A DNA stretch of 36,676 bases from Cyanomargarita calcarea GSE-NOS-MK-12-04C (GTDB lineage Bacteria; Cyanobacteriota; Cyanobacteriia; Cyanobacteriales; Nostocaceae), in assembly GCA_019359595.1 (NCBI GenBank), contig JAHHGZ010000060.1, forward strand, positions 1-36,676, in the 5' to 3' direction. Position numbers and translations under genes: made by a program. The notes under the pieces are model-generated. The model ran no database searches. It was not told the origin of the DNA and saw only the letters and a list, made by a program, of their open reading frames with translations. Numbering within the stretch: position 1 is the stretch's first letter; the number at the start of each line of letters is the position of its first letter. Of the stretch, positions 8,422 to 16,769 are shown one piece after another.

Positions 8422-8847
8422 ATGTTAAAAAAAATATTCTTAGTATCAAGTACAATTCTTTGCCTCAGTTTACTAGGTAAAAATCTCGTAATTTCTGCCG
8501 TAGAAGCACAATACAATCATAATGCCAAACATCAACATAAAATGATGGAAATTTCCTCAGGTCAACCGATTCCATCAATCAAGTTAGTTATTCATAAAGA
8601 CTCAATGAAAGGATGGAATTTAGAAGCTAAAATTACTAATTTTAAATTTGCACCCGAACCCGGAGAAGGGCACGCTCATTTATATATAAATAGTTCTTGG
8701 TATTATCTAGGAAATCTCAAACTCGGTAAAAATGAAATCACCGTTAGCCTGAATACCAACAATCATCAAGCATTAGCTCATAATGGAAAGATGATTCAAG
8801 ATACTGCAATTGTCCAAGTCCTTGCTTCCAGGGAGAATAGGGAATAG
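8422..8847 (+). CDS. Small secreted protein, probably metal-related
   Basis: This 141-residue protein has an N-terminal signal peptide (about 1-30, ending near SAVEA-Q). The mature part starts with a His-rich stretch (YNHNAKHQHKMM). It then follows a pattern seen in an uncharacterised periplasmic family: GWNLEAKITNFKFAPE, GEGHAHLYI and a final HNGK. His and Met enrichment and the two downstream genes suggest copper or another transition metal, but the ligand is not proven. It ends 95 bp before the transporter start and probably begins the operon. The short region between it and the next gene is repeat-like (GGGAATAGG runs). Confidence 0.6.
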   Translation: MLKKIFLVSSTILCLSLLGKNLVISAVEAQYNHNAKHQHKMMEISSGQPIPSIKLVIHKDSMKGWNLEAKITNFKFAPEPGEGHAHLYINSSWYYLGNLKLGKNEITVSLNTNNHQALAHNGKMIQDTAIVQVLASRENRE

Positions 8848-8942
8848 GCAGTAGTGAATAGGGATAAAAAAATTGTTTTGAAGAAACTTGTCCTTAATTA
8901 TTCCATTTCCCATTGCCCCATTACCTTTTTCTCATTCCCAAT

Positions 8943-10169
8943 ATGCTAGATTTTTTTCTCATTATCGCCTTAGGTTTCTTGGGGAGTTTTGGCCATTGTT
9001 TTGGGATGTGTGGACCCTTGAGTGTGGCATTTTCACTTTCTCACAAACAGGAAAATTCCAACTGGCAACAGCAATTAAAATTTCATCTATTGCTTAACCT
9101 AGGGCGGATGCTGAGTTATGCCCTCGTTGGTGCTGGGATTGGGACAATCGGTTCAGTTTTACTCAGTAGCGGACAATGGGCGGGTATTGGTAGCGAATTA
9201 CGTCAGTGGATGGCAATCATCACTGGAATAATGCTGATTTGGTTTGGTTTAGGGCAAATCAAACCTGACTTTTTGCCCCGGATTCCCGTATTGCACCCAT
9301 TATTACAGGGCAGTTTACACTCTAGCCTGAGTGCGGGGATGATGAAATTATCCCTAAAAACCAGATGGTGGACACCCGCACTTTTGGGTATGACTTGGGG
9401 TTTAATGCCTTGTGGTTTTTTGTATGCAGCCCAAATTAAAGCCGCTGAAACAGGAAATTTGTGGAGAGGTGGGGCCATAATGCTGGCTTTTGGATTGGGA
9501 ACCCTACCAACTATGTTGGGTGTAGGCGTATCTACATCTTTGGTAAGTAAAGACAAGCGCAGTCAATTATTTCGCTTGGGTGGTTGGGTAACGCTCGCCA
9601 TTGGCGTGTTAACTTTGCTGCGGACTGGCGACACAATGGTAGATTACACCGGACACGCGGCACTGACTTGTTTGATAATGACTTTAATCGCTCGTCCCAT
9701 CAGCAAACTGTATTCTGCACCTCTACGCTATCGTCGAGCTTTGGGAGTAGGCGCTTTTGTGCTGTCTGTTGCTCACACCGCTCACATGATGCAACACTCC
9801 CTAGAATGGAATTTCGCTGCGTTCTTCTTTTTGCCACCAGAGTTTCAATTAGGCATGGCTGCAGGTGCGGTCGCATTGGTATTGATGATTCCCCCTGCAT
9901 TCACCAGTTTTGACTCCTTGCAGAAGTCATTAGGCAAGCATTGGCGACAAATTCATTTACTCTCTGTCCCAGCTTTAATCATCGCCGCAATTCATGCCGT
10001 CCTGATTGGTTCTCATTACCTGGGTTCTCTACAATTAAATAGGGGGAATCAATCTAGTGCGATCGCCTTGGGAATAGTTACCCTTGGTGTGGTATTGATA
10101 CGTTCCAAATTGTTTTGGTCAATGTTATCCATAGAAAAGTTTTATGTTCCCCCAACAAAGTCACGGTGA
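8943..10169 (+). CDS. SafE/TauE-like transporter fused to ferric-reductase-like membrane domain
   Basis: The protein is 408 residues from the ATG at 8943; an upstream in-frame ATG at 8913 adds ten residues from repeat-like sequence and is less likely. The N-terminal two thirds (about 1-230) match the SafE/TauE (COG2836-like) membrane family, with the conserved GHCFGMCGP near residues 18-26 and a second half-motif GLMPCG. Family members are associated with metal handling and cytochrome oxidase assembly. The last third (about 232-385) resembles the heme-b membrane core of YedZ/ferric reductases: paired His in VAHTAHMMQH and WRQIH...AAIHAVL, plus the basic LRYRR loop. Such a fusion would couple electron transfer across the membrane to metal transport (inference). 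It overlaps the next gene by 26 bp. Confidence 0.75.
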   Translation: MLDFFLIIALGFLGSFGHCFGMCGPLSVAFSLSHKQENSNWQQQLKFHLLLNLGRMLSYALVGAGIGTIGSVLLSSGQWAGIGSELRQWMAIITGIMLIWFGLGQIKPDFLPRIPVLHPLLQGSLHSSLSAGMMKLSLKTRWWTPALLGMTWGLMPCGFLYAAQIKAAETGNLWRGGAIMLAFGLGTLPTMLGVGVSTSLVSKDKRSQLFRLGGWVTLAIGVLTLLRTGDTMVDYTGHAALTCLIMTLIARPISKLYSAPLRYRRALGVGAFVLSVAHTAHMMQHSLEWNFAAFFFLPPEFQLGMAAGAVALVLMIPPAFTSFDSLQKSLGKHWRQIHLLSVPALIIAAIHAVLIGSHYLGSLQLNRGNQSSAIALGIVTLGVVLIRSKLFWSMLSIEKFYVPPTKSR

Positions 10170-10782
10170 ACCCATTAGACGCTCCTTCCTCGGCTCCAGC
10201 ATATTACTGGCCCTAATAGTTTCATCAATTACGATAAATCAGTCTGCCGAAGCCCACAAAGTAAAAACAACGGAAGATGTCGGTGCGACTATCCACATCG
10301 AACCAAACGATAATCCCCGTGCTGGGGAAGCTTCCAAAGCCTGGTTTGCCCTTACCCGCAAAGGGGGTAAAGTTATTCCCTTATCAGAATGTAAATGCCA
10401 GTTAGCTATTTATGCCGAACCCCATGCAGTCAAAGAACCAGCACTGCTAGAGCCAGCTTTGCAACCCATGACTGTAGAACGGTATAAAGGCATACCGGGC
10501 GCAGAGGTTACATTCCCCAGACCAGGAGTGTATCAATTACAACTGAGGGGGAAACCAGCATCTGGGGAAAGTTTCAAGCCCTTTGAGCTAAAGTTTGAAG
10601 TCACCGTTGCAGCGGGTTCAGCGACTGCAGCTAAGACAAAGCAAGATGCCGCAAATTTGAATAGTGCTGGGGTGGAAAATCAAAATCAGACATCTCCAAT
10701 TTGGGCGATCGCTTTTCCAGCGTTAGGTGTGATGGGTATTATTTTTTTCCTAATGCAACGGATGAAGAAGAGTGGGGAGTAG
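10144..10782 (+). CDS. Secreted, C-terminally anchored protein of unknown function
   Basis: This 212-residue protein has an N-terminal signal peptide (about 14-37, cleavage before HKVKT). The extracytoplasmic domain has a beta-rich look (AHKVKTTEDVGATIHIEPND near the new N-terminus, CKCQLAIY at about 78-85), and a C-terminal helix (about 185-204) is followed by RMKK. The mature N-terminal His and the CxC pair could bind a metal, in the manner of CopC/YtkA-like domains, but no family is certain. Its start lies inside the end of the transporter gene, so translation is probably coupled and the two products likely work together. Confidence 0.65.
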   Translation: MFPQQSHGEPIRRSFLGSSILLALIVSSITINQSAEAHKVKTTEDVGATIHIEPNDNPRAGEASKAWFALTRKGGKVIPLSECKCQLAIYAEPHAVKEPALLEPALQPMTVERYKGIPGAEVTFPRPGVYQLQLRGKPASGESFKPFELKFEVTVAAGSATAAKTKQDAANLNSAGVENQNQTSPIWAIAFPALGVMGIIFFLMQRMKKSGE

Positions 10783-10827
10783 GGAGGAGCGGAGTTAGGA
10801 GTTAAGAATTAAGAGTTAGGAATTAGT
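10783..10827. repeat. Heptanucleotide TTAGGAG array
   Basis: Degenerate GGAGTTA/TTAAGA-type heptamers follow the stop codon at 10782. A CTCCTAA array of opposite orientation lies at 11013-11043, so the two could pair as a long stem. Between them (10828-11012) I see no gene. Confidence 0.75.
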
Positions 10828-11012
10828 AATCTTATATCCCTACCCTATCAAGATGTCTAATGATACAGACCAATCCTGTACTGGCTACGAAACTATCGCT
10901 TTGCATAGCTCACACAGTTAGTCTTTGTATGTATAGCGACACTCTTCTAAGGTGTTACGGCTTGGTGCAAGATGTAAGTAATGAAAATTTTGTTTCCAAA
11001 CCCAGGACTCAA

Positions 11013-11043
11013 CACTCCTAACTCCTAACTCCTCCCTCCTAAC
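11013..11043. repeat. Heptanucleotide CTCCTAA array
   Basis: Tandem CTCCTAA units end directly at the stop-codon side of galE (11046). It is inverted relative to the array at 10783-10827. Together they may form the 3' boundary of both converging transcripts. Confidence 0.78.
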
Positions 11044-11045
11044 TT

Positions 11046-12044
11046 TTATTTATGCCTTTTCTGATGCCACTCCCAGGCATGGCTAACGATATCTTTCAGG
11101 GATGGGTACTGCGGTTGCCAACCCAAGATTTTTGTTGCTTTTTCGCCGCTACCAGTGAGTGCTGGTGGATCTCCAGCACGGCGATCGCATTCTTTAATCG
11201 GAATTTCACACCCCGTAACCTCCTTGGCGGCTTCAATTACCTCTCTGACTGAGAAACCGCTACCATTGCCCAAATTGAATACTTCGCTGTCACCACCTTT
11301 TAATAAATATTCCAATCCCAAAACGTGGGCTGCGGCTAAATCATTTACATGAATATAGTCTCTAATACAAGTACCGTCAGGGGTGGGGTAATCTGTGCCA
11401 AAAATCGAGATCGAGTCCCGGTTGCCTAATGCAGTTTGTAATACCAAGGGAATCAAATGAGTTTCTGGATTGTGGTCTTCCCCTAACAAACCGTTGGGGT
11501 CGGCTCCTGCGGCATTAAAATAGCGGAAACGAACTGATTTCAAATTGTATGCAACATCAAAATCTGAAAGAATCCGCTCTACCATCAACTTGGTGGCACC
11601 ATAAGGATTAATCGGATTTTGCGGGTGGTCTTCGGGAATTGGCACTACGTTTGGCACGCCATATGTTGCACAAGTTGAGGAAAATACAAATTTATTTACA
11701 CTTGCACAGAGCATCGCTTCTAATAGGGTTAGAGTGCCCACTACGTTATTGCGGTAGTATTTGGCAGGGTCGGTGACTGACTCTCCCACGTAAGCATATG
11801 CTGAAAAATGCATCACAGCGGCAATTTCGCGGCTTTGAAATAAATTATCTAGCATTGGGCGATCGCCAGTATCACCCACTATCAGTTCTACCTGTAAAAT
11901 ATTTTCGACTAAATCGCGATGCCCATAGACCAGATTATCGAGTATTACCACGTCATAACCAGCATTCTTGAGAGCAAGCACTGTATGGGAACCGATATAT
12001 CCAGCCCCTCCCGTCACCAAAACGGTGGATTTTGCAGGTGACAT
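11046..12044 (-). CDS. galE: UDP-glucose 4-epimerase
   Basis: This 332-residue cytoplasmic enzyme is of full family length. It interconverts UDP-glucose and UDP-galactose (or the N-acetyl forms) with bound NAD and feeds galactose into glycans. The Rossmann glycine motif GGAGYIGS is at residues 12-19. The active-site triad of extended short-chain dehydrogenases is present: Ser122/123-Thr124 in FSSTCATYG, Tyr148 and Lys152 in YGATK. NAA at 174-176 (FNAAGADPNG) and CIRDYIHVNDLA are further family signatures. The start ATG directly precedes the Rossmann strand. No close same-strand neighbour is seen; it shares an exopolysaccharide theme with the sugar transferase at 15.2-15.9 kb. Confidence 0.95.
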   Translation of the reverse strand: MSPAKSTVLVTGGAGYIGSHTVLALKNAGYDVVILDNLVYGHRDLVENILQVELIVGDTGDRPMLDNLFQSREIAAVMHFSAYAYVGESVTDPAKYYRNNVVGTLTLLEAMLCASVNKFVFSSTCATYGVPNVVPIPEDHPQNPINPYGATKLMVERILSDFDVAYNLKSVRFRYFNAAGADPNGLLGEDHNPETHLIPLVLQTALGNRDSISIFGTDYPTPDGTCIRDYIHVNDLAAAHVLGLEYLLKGGDSEVFNLGNGSGFSVREVIEAAKEVTGCEIPIKECDRRAGDPPALTGSGEKATKILGWQPQYPSLKDIVSHAWEWHQKRHK

Positions 12045-12294
12045 AGTTTTTCCTTTTGATTTGACAACTACTCAATTAATTTAATTTACTAATGCCCAAA
12101 CACGGATGTAGAAAATTACAATTGATCGACATACTTTGGAGAAATTGCTCTAAAATCACTACGACGGTAGTTTGTGTGTGTGGGGTGTGAGGAGTTTGAA
12201 GTCAAGTAACAGTGCGATTACAATTTGACTGTAAAATAAATCGACCGCCCAAGACCTATAGGCTAACCGCGCAGTAAGATTTGAGAGTGAATCT

Positions 12295-12960
12295 ATGTTT
12301 CAATTGTTAAGCCGGGTATTACTATGGCTGCTACTTGGTACTATCGTATACTCATTGTTCCAGAGGTTCTACCCAAATAGTAATTATTTGGGTCGAGTCA
12401 TAGTAATTTTTCTGTTGGCTGTTCTAGCCTTGTCTTTGTTTAACCCCACTGAACCTGCAGTAGCTTCGTTATTGCGGGTAATTACCTTTCCCCTTAAACC
12501 TTTGGGTGCATCAATTTTACTGCTGATTTTTGCGGCACAAAGAATGAACGGTGGAGGTATAGACAAACCTGGGGGACAATTGGTTGGCTGGGCATTGGCG
12601 ATTTTGTTGATAGCAAGTACACCAGCGGTTGCTTATTTGTTGGAAAGGGCACCTATTGCTTCAAATCCGACTGTAAGAACATCTGGGACACTCGTAGCTA
12701 TTTTGCCAAAACCACCAGGACAAATTGCGGATATGGTGAGCAATCCCATCCTTTCAGATGGAGATTTGGGTAAAGTAACTGTGGCTTTCAATTCTTTGGA
12801 TTTGCAAGCACCCTTACTTTTGCAAACTCCACAAGAAGTTCTCAATCGGGGATTGCGAATTGAAGACTTTTTCCCCAATGCTGAAGCACTCCAAGCCACA
12901 ACTAGAGTCTGGGAGAGCTATCTCAACCAAGTTTTGGGTTTCCTCCGTCCTCCTCGATAG
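12295..12960 (+). CDS. Unrecognised cyanobacterial membrane protein
   Basis: This 221-residue protein has about four membrane segments in its first 120 residues (about 5-23, 33-50, 64-82 and 94-112) and a soluble tail of about 100 residues ending GFLRPPR. The N-terminal layout, with FPLKPLGASILLLIFA and a final STPAVAYLLERAP helix, recalls the membrane part that precedes the DUF218 domain in YdcF/SanA-like proteins. No DUF218 domain follows, so this may be a distinct family or a shortened relative. It stands alone, with 250 bp upstream and a hairpin just downstream. Function unknown. Confidence 0.6.
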   Translation: MFQLLSRVLLWLLLGTIVYSLFQRFYPNSNYLGRVIVIFLLAVLALSLFNPTEPAVASLLRVITFPLKPLGASILLLIFAAQRMNGGGIDKPGGQLVGWALAILLIASTPAVAYLLERAPIASNPTVRTSGTLVAILPKPPGQIADMVSNPILSDGDLGKVTVAFNSLDLQAPLLLQTPQEVLNRGLRIEDFFPNAEALQATTRVWESYLNQVLGFLRPPR

Positions 12961-12996
12961 TCCTAGCCTTGGGACAATTAATTATTTCTCTCGGTC

Positions 12997-13020
12997 GCCA
13001 CAAAGCCTCAACTTTGTGGC
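12997..13020 (+). terminator. Probable terminator hairpin
   Basis: GCCACAAAG (12997-13005) pairs with CTTTGTGGC (13012-13020) across a 6-nt loop, 37 bp after the stop of the membrane protein gene. A T-rich stretch follows after a few bases. It is a likely transcription end for that gene. Confidence 0.6.
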
Positions 13021-13194
13021 TGGCCTTATTTAAACTATTATTTCTTTCTATACATACAGGAACACCGAATTTCGGCTTACTCTAAGATAAAAACTTTTAA
13101 CGCTCTTCAGAAGGAAGAAGTCTTCTGTTTTCTTCCCAAACGGGTTCAAGTCCCCCACCAAATCGTAGATTAGTGGTGGGTTTAAATCGCCCAC

Positions 13195-13232
13195 GAACTC
13201 CTTCTTCCTTCTTCCTTCTTCCTTCTTCCTTC
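13195..13232. repeat. CCTTCTT heptamer array abutting the ABC transporter start
   Basis: Four to five tandem copies of the 7-mer CCTTCTT end four bases before the ATG at 13236. The strand is almost pure pyrimidine, so it replaces any Shine-Dalgarno. An inverted copy of the same family, (AAGAAGG)n, lies at about 17638-17678. The unit differs from the CTTCTAA-like arrays elsewhere. Confidence 0.85.
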
Positions 13233-13235
13233 ATT

Positions 13236-14984
13236 ATGGCAAAATCACGGCTCGCAAAACTCGGTGCATACTTGCGTCCCCATTGGCGGGATGCGACGTT
13301 AGGAATTCTCGCTTTGTTGACTGTGAATGGGCTGGGAGTTTATATTCCCTTATTGATTCGTTCTGCTGTTGACAAACTCTCCACAAAGTTTACCCTTAAC
13401 CAAATAATTTATGACGCAGTACTGATAATAATACTTACATCAGCGATGTGGCTGATTCGCATGGCTTCGCGGATTTGGCTGTTTGGTGTCGGACGCAACG
13501 TCGAATTTGACCTGAAACAACGGATTTTTGAACACTTACTCACGTTAGAGCCTGCCTATTTTGCTATTAATACTACAGGTGATTTGATTAGTCGAGCTAC
13601 CAGCGATTTGGACAATATTCGGCGGTTGTTGGGTTTTGCTGTACTTAGTTTGGCGAATACGGTATTTGCTTACGCCCTGACGTTACCAATAATGCTGTCA
13701 ATAAGTGTGGATTTGACATTAGCTTCACTGGCTGTCTATCCTGTATTGTTTTTTTTGGTGCATCTGTTTAGCGATCGCCTGCGTAACGAACAAAGTAAAG
13801 TCCAAAACAACATTTCTGACATCAGCGAACTAATCCAAGAAGATATCAGCGGGATAGCCTTAATAAAAATTTACGCCCAAGAAGAAAACGAGCGTCGAGC
13901 CTTTAGCAAAAGAAATAATAACTTATTGAAGGCAAACGTCAAGCTAGCGAAAAGCCGAAATACCCTGTTTCCTCTGATTGGCGGACTAGCTAATATCAGT
14001 ACGTTAGTGATAATTTGGCTGGGAGCGTCGCGCATCGCATCTGGTAATCTGGCGATCGGAGATTTTCTCGCACTGCTGATTTATGTAGAGCGTTTGGTTT
14101 TCCCCACAGCCTTGCTAGGATTCACGATTACCGCATACCAACGGGGTGAAGTCAGTATTGACCGCGTTGAGGCGATTTTTACAGCCACACCCAATATAAA
14201 AGATAATTCTGATTCAATTCACCTCCCAAGAGAGCAACTTAAAGGGGAAGTGTCAGCGAAAAACTTTAGCTATACTTACCCCGGTTCCACTACTCACACT
14301 TTACAAGATGTAACCTTTACCATCGCTCCGGGAGAAACGATCGCTATTGTTGGGACAATTGGTGCGGGAAAATCTACTTTGGCAAATTCTCTACCACGGT
14401 TATTAGATATCGAACCGGGACAAATATTTTTAGATGGAGTGGATATTACCAAAATTGCCTTAGCCGATTTAAGGAGTGCGATCGCCTACGTTCCTCAAGA
14501 AAGTTTTCTGTTCAGCACCACTATCAAAAATAATATCCGTTACGGCGATCCGGTCAGCGAACAACAAGAGGTGGAATCTGCCGCAATGCTGGCACAAATT
14601 CACCCCGAAATTATGAATTTCCCCCAACAATATGAAACCATTGTCGGCGAACGTGGAATCACTCTTTCTGGCGGACAAAGGCAACGTACAGCCCTCTCTA
14701 GAGCAATGTTAGTTGATGCCCCAGTGTTAATTTTGGATGATGCCCTCTCCAGCGTCGATAATCAAACAGCTACACAAATTTTAAAAAATCTTTCTGGTGG
14801 AACCCAACGCAAAACTGTGATTTTTATAACGCACCAACTTTCTGCAGCCGCTGCCGCTGACCGAATTTTTGTGATGGATAAGGGTCAAATTGTCCAAATT
14901 GGCACGCAGGTAGAACTTTTGCAACAATCAGGACTTTACAGAACCTTGTGGAGTCAACATCAGGTAGAGGAATTATTACACTAA
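13236..14984 (+). CDS. ABC exporter, fused membrane and ATPase domains
   Basis: The protein is 582 residues from the ATG at 13236 (MAKSRLAKLG). An upstream in-frame start at 13173 would translate the heptamer repeat and is rejected. Residues about 1-310 form a six-helix type IV exporter membrane domain. The nucleotide-binding domain (about 335-570) has Walker A GTIGAGKST (Lys about 379), a Q-loop in YVPQESFLFS, signature LSGGQ (about 476-480), Walker B VLILDD and the switch His in ITHQLS (about 531). The usual catalytic Glu after Walker B is Asp (LILDDALSS), as in some heterodimeric exporters of the MdlA/YheH kind; a partner is not in the window. It likely exports lipids, peptides or drugs; the substrate cannot be told. 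Confidence 0.9.
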   Translation: MAKSRLAKLGAYLRPHWRDATLGILALLTVNGLGVYIPLLIRSAVDKLSTKFTLNQIIYDAVLIIILTSAMWLIRMASRIWLFGVGRNVEFDLKQRIFEHLLTLEPAYFAINTTGDLISRATSDLDNIRRLLGFAVLSLANTVFAYALTLPIMLSISVDLTLASLAVYPVLFFLVHLFSDRLRNEQSKVQNNISDISELIQEDISGIALIKIYAQEENERRAFSKRNNNLLKANVKLAKSRNTLFPLIGGLANISTLVIIWLGASRIASGNLAIGDFLALLIYVERLVFPTALLGFTITAYQRGEVSIDRVEAIFTATPNIKDNSDSIHLPREQLKGEVSAKNFSYTYPGSTTHTLQDVTFTIAPGETIAIVGTIGAGKSTLANSLPRLLDIEPGQIFLDGVDITKIALADLRSAIAYVPQESFLFSTTIKNNIRYGDPVSEQQEVESAAMLAQIHPEIMNFPQQYETIVGERGITLSGGQRQRTALSRAMLVDAPVLILDDALSSVDNQTATQILKNLSGGTQRKTVIFITHQLSAAAAADRIFVMDKGQIVQIGTQVELLQQSGLYRTLWSQHQVEELLH

Positions 14985-15114
14985 GTGGAGAATCCTCTCA
15001 AAAAACCTCTGCGAACCTCTGCGCTTACCTTCTTTGTCCTACCCTACGGGAAGGCGAAGCGCCTACTGCGTTTAAAAAGGCTTGATTTTATTTTGCCGAC
15101 TTACTTAAGTCCAA

Positions 15115-15144
15115 ATCCCCGGCTTCGTAAAAGTTGTCGGGGAT
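15115..15144. terminator. Hairpin between converging genes
   Basis: ATCCCCG (15115-15121) pairs with CGGGGAT (15138-15144); the CCCCGGCTTC...GTCGGGGAT pattern is a dispersed cyanobacterial hairpin, with a related copy at 35985-36013. It lies between the ABC exporter (plus) and the sugar transferase (minus) and could end both transcripts. The rest of 14985-15173 is filled with CTCTGCG- and GAAGCGCC-type repeat debris. Confidence 0.55.
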
Positions 15145-15173
15145 CTAAAAGGCTTGTGTGCGCTTTTGAACAG

Positions 15174-15854
15174 TTAGAAAGCGCCGACTCGTCCGAAAAT
15201 AACGATGAATGTTTTCGCGATTAATAATAAGTCATACAGTGGATGCCAATTTTTTTGGTATCGCAAGTCTAAATCGACTACCTGCTCAAAATCTTTGACG
15301 TGAGAACGACCACTAACTTGCCATTCACCGGTTAAACCCGGCTTTACATTTAAACGCAGCCAATGACGCTGACTGTAATTAATCACTTCATCCGCAGTCG
15401 GGGGACGTGTACCGACCAAACTCATTTCCCCTACAAATACATTCCAAAACTGGGGTAGTTCATCTAAACTGGTACTTCTTAAGAAGCGTCCCACCTTTGT
15501 GACGCGGAAATCATTCTTGCTTTTAAAGAATTGCCCGTCAGCTTCATTTTTTACTAAAGACTTTAATTCCTCAGCCTCAGAAACCATTGAGCGGAATTTT
15601 CGGATGCGAAATGGGCGACCCTGCAGTCCATAACGTTCTTGTACAAAGAAAATTGAACCTGGACTATTAAATTTGATCGCGACAGCACAGGGCACGAATA
15701 CAATTGCTAATATTAATAGTCCGATTAAACTACCAACAATATCCAAACAACGTTTAAATTTAGACAACGCTGATGGGTGAGGTTTAAGTTCTGATTTCCA
15801 AGAAGAAGTTGCACCTTCAAAAACGGTTGATAATGGTGTTTGATACATTGCCAA
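15174..15854 (-). CDS. Phosphoglycosyl transferase initiating exopolysaccharide synthesis (bacterial sugar transferase)
   Basis: This 226-residue monotopic PglC/WbaP-type enzyme transfers a sugar phosphate from a nucleotide sugar to undecaprenyl phosphate, the first step of many surface polysaccharides. A re-entrant membrane helix lies at about 34-60 (CLDIVGSLIGLLILAIVFVP), followed by the conserved PGSIFFVQERYG and FRIRKFRSM. The catalytic Asp-Glu dyad is D131-E132 in LDELPQFWNV, followed by SLVGTRPP (146-152) and KPGLTGEWQVSGR. It is of the short class without the long N-terminal membrane bundle of WbaJ-type proteins. Two in-frame ATGs (15854 and 15848) are possible. GalE at 11-12 kb may supply substrate sugars (inference). 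Confidence 0.9.
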   Translation of the reverse strand: MAMYQTPLSTVFEGATSSWKSELKPHPSALSKFKRCLDIVGSLIGLLILAIVFVPCAVAIKFNSPGSIFFVQERYGLQGRPFRIRKFRSMVSEAEELKSLVKNEADGQFFKSKNDFRVTKVGRFLRSTSLDELPQFWNVFVGEMSLVGTRPPTADEVINYSQRHWLRLNVKPGLTGEWQVSGRSHVKDFEQVVDLDLRYQKNWHPLYDLLLIAKTFIVIFGRVGAF

Positions 15855-16456
15855 TCCGAGTGTAGAGCTAAAAACGTATAATTACATATGTTTAATTAGA
15901 CTATAGACTTAGCTTTATTTTGGAAATCAAATTCAACCGTATATTTACTGAATCTTCATCTAGATCGATAGGAACATCATTATTTATAAACTTTAGGTAA
16001 ACCTAATTAAATATATCTTATGAAGGATGAAAAATCATTTGAGGTGTGGATATGAAGTACAGTTGTGTTAGAATTTCCTACCAATTGAGTGCGTACGTTA
16101 GTGACCTAAACTAACAACTGATACATATGCAAATGGCACAAAAAAGACATCTCCAAAATATTCCGAAATACTTAGTTTATTTTGTTGCGTGTCAAGTACC
16201 ACTGATTGCAGGATATAGGTAGCAGATGTAAATTATAGCAAGTACGCTATTTGCTCCCATCTAGCTGGGGGGCAAAAAGACCTCCAAGTTGTGGACATAA
16301 GCATTATTCTTGGATGCTTGGTTCCATGCAAGTGTCTTTAATCAAATCGGAAATACTATTTCTTGGGGCACCAGCTGACTGTAGCTGATATTAAATATTT
16401 CAGATTAAACAGTAAATTTACGTAAATATGCTATTTCAAATTGAGGTGCTAAAAAA
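15855..16456. other. AT-rich intergenic region between divergent genes
   Basis: This 602-bp gap separates the sugar transferase (minus) from the coiled-coil gene (plus) and must hold both promoters. I see only short palindromes (for instance AGGTAAACCT near 15989 and ATTTACGTAAAT near 16417) and no reading frame worth reporting. A GAGGTG ribosome-binding site precedes the plus-strand gene. Confidence 0.45.
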
Positions 16457-16759
16457 ATGATTGTTGCAGGAGTCGAAGTTAAAATTAATCGCTTAGAGTC
16501 GATTGTTGAACAAATTGGGGAAGCAGTACTTGCTACCACAGAAACAATTGAGCGTCTTGGCGAGCGAGTAGATACTCTCAGTATCCAAGTTGAAGAACAG
16601 GGGAAGCAGGTGCAGCAGCAAGGATACCAAATTTTGGCATTATGTGATGCCGTGCAAACCCTTGCTGAAACTCAAGATTATTCACTGCAGAAACTAACCA
16701 AACTTACGCAAACTATAGATCGTTTGATGACGTTGCTAGAAGGATCAAATGAAGATTGA
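16457..16759 (+). CDS. Small coiled-coil protein, function unknown
   Basis: This 100-residue protein is built almost wholly of heptad-like repeats of Ile/Leu/Val with Glu and Gln (RLESIVEQIGEAVLATTETI through LTKLTQTIDRLMTLLEG), predicting one long coiled coil. It has no signal peptide or membrane segment. GAGGTG about 10 bp upstream of the ATG supports the start. It ends 10 bp before the stop of surE on the other strand. No domain is recognised. Confidence 0.65.
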   Translation: MIVAGVEVKINRLESIVEQIGEAVLATTETIERLGERVDTLSIQVEEQGKQVQQQGYQILALCDAVQTLAETQDYSLQKLTKLTQTIDRLMTLLEGSNED

Positions 16760-16769
16760 AGGCTGATTC

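Noticed and set aside
13085-13190. A tRNA-like T-arm (GGGTTCAAGTCCC) with CCACCA at about 13141-13163
   Set aside because: Only three base pairs of the T-stem form, and no acceptor, D- or anticodon arm can be built upstream; it is repeat-like sequence with a CCCACCA/TGGTGGG hairpin.
14985-15224. 79-codon plus-strand frame after the ABC exporter
   Set aside because: It begins at the exporter stop, is made of CTCTGCG and GAAGCGCC repeats and overlaps the sugar transferase end.
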